The translations under genes were made by a program, and so were the position numbers. Of a stretch of DNA of 5,823 nt, positions 5,452 through 5,823 are shown in pieces (within the stretch, counting starts at the first letter, position 1; each line of letters opens with the position of its first letter). Below the pieces are notes generated by a model that was not told where the DNA came from, ran no database searches, and saw only the letters and a list, made by a program, of their open reading frames with translations. This DNA is from Candidatus Zhuqueibacterota bacterium (GTDB taxonomy: Bacteria; SM23-31): contig JADFON010000138.1 of assembly GCA_022562855.1 (NCBI GenBank), forward strand, positions 1-5,823. The letters are read 5' to 3'.

Positions 5452-5823
5452 ATGGATTCAAAAAACAGGCATACCGTTTCAGAAATCACAAAAATCATAA
5501 AACTCACCCTTGAGGATAGATTTTATTCGGTGTGGATCGAGGGTGAAATTTCTGATTTTAAGCGTCACTCATCAGGTCACCTCTATTTTATACTAAAGGA
5601 CGAAAATGCTCAGTTGTCTGCCGTAATGTGGCGCGGCAAAAGCATGAGTCTCCCTTTTGTACCCCAGGATGGAATAAAGGTCCTCGCCAAAGGAAATATT
5701 ACTGTTTTTGAAAGAAGCGGGCGTTATCAACTTGACGTAGATATACTGCAGCCTCTTGGGATTGGTAACCTGCAGATGGCATTTGAACAGTTAAAAATCC
5801 GTCTGAAAAATGAAGGATTGTTT
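5452..5823 (+). CDS. xseA: Exonuclease VII large subunit, N-terminal part (runs off the edge)
   Basis: The first 124 codons are present and the frame is open at the right edge; the full protein is usually about 400-450 residues. XseA with several XseB copies forms exonuclease VII, which degrades single-stranded DNA from both ends to oligonucleotides in repair. The visible part is the N-terminal OB-fold DNA-binding domain: VSEITKIIKLTLEDRFYSVW (9-28), IEGEISDFKRHSSGHLYFIL (29-48), the VMWRG strand (58-62), DGIKVLAKGNITVFERSGRY (73-92), and the PLGIGNLQMAFEQLK transition (101-115) toward the catalytic domain, which lies outside. The start is ATG 5452. No Shine-Dalgarno sequence is visible and the gene begins 26 bases after the terminator's T-run. 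It therefore needs a promoter overlapping the terminator region, a very short leader, or read-through. xseB is not in the window. Confidence 0.96.
   Translation, partial: MDSKNRHTVSEITKIIKLTLEDRFYSVWIEGEISDFKRHSSGHLYFILKDENAQLSAVMWRGKSMSLPFVPQDGIKVLAKGNITVFERSGRYQLDVDILQPLGIGNLQMAFEQLKIRLKNEGLF

Overview
The window is mostly a conserved bacterial housekeeping region. It carries the ribosome and tRNA maturation cluster khpA-rimM-trmD-rplS, then a lipoprotein murein transglycosylase of the MltD type with four LysM domains, an HU-family DNA-binding protein, a 31-residue very basic ribosomal-type protein (AURKAIP1/COX24, mS38-like), and the first 124 codons of xseA, which runs off the right edge. 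Every main gene reads on the + strand.

The organism is probably an uncultured member of the FCB group (Bacteroidota, Ignavibacteria, Marinimicrobia, KSB1 or Calditrichota-like). This is an inference from protein style. The HU protein has the FKPSKE C-terminal form, and the small MPSGKKRKRHK-type protein is one I associate with Bacteroidota and relatives. The clear Shine-Dalgarno sequences before HU, rplS, mltD and the small gene argue against a classical Bacteroidota genome, where such sites are rare. The lineage cannot be fixed from this window alone.

Layout: (1) Bases 1 to about 410 look unlike the rest. They are about 54% GC over the first 240 bases, against roughly 38-40% in sampled rimM sequence, and hold one unrecognised open frame and a tandem 10-base repeat. 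(2) Bases 413-472 encode an acidic tail that looks like the C-terminal extension of ribosomal protein S16. That is the gene normally found upstream of khpA, here cut off by the foreign-looking segment. (3) Bases 473-674 are a very AT-rich spacer. (4) Bases 678-2555 hold khpA, rimM, trmD and rplS, closely spaced and, for trmD/rplS, overlapping. (5) Bases 2646-4763 hold the transglycosylase. (6) A 12-bp hairpin lies in the spacer before HU. (7) HU and the small basic gene follow, ending in a strong intrinsic terminator. (8) xseA begins 26 bases after that terminator.

Functionally, region 4 joins 30S assembly (RimM, KhpA, and S16 if the remnant is real), tRNA m1G37 methylation (TrmD) and the 50S protein L19. 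The mltD-like gene is a separate envelope function. I do not see a new defence, mobile or biosynthetic system. The points most worth checking are the left-end junction, the tiny TTG-started ribosomal-type gene and the alternating LysM pairs of the transglycosylase.
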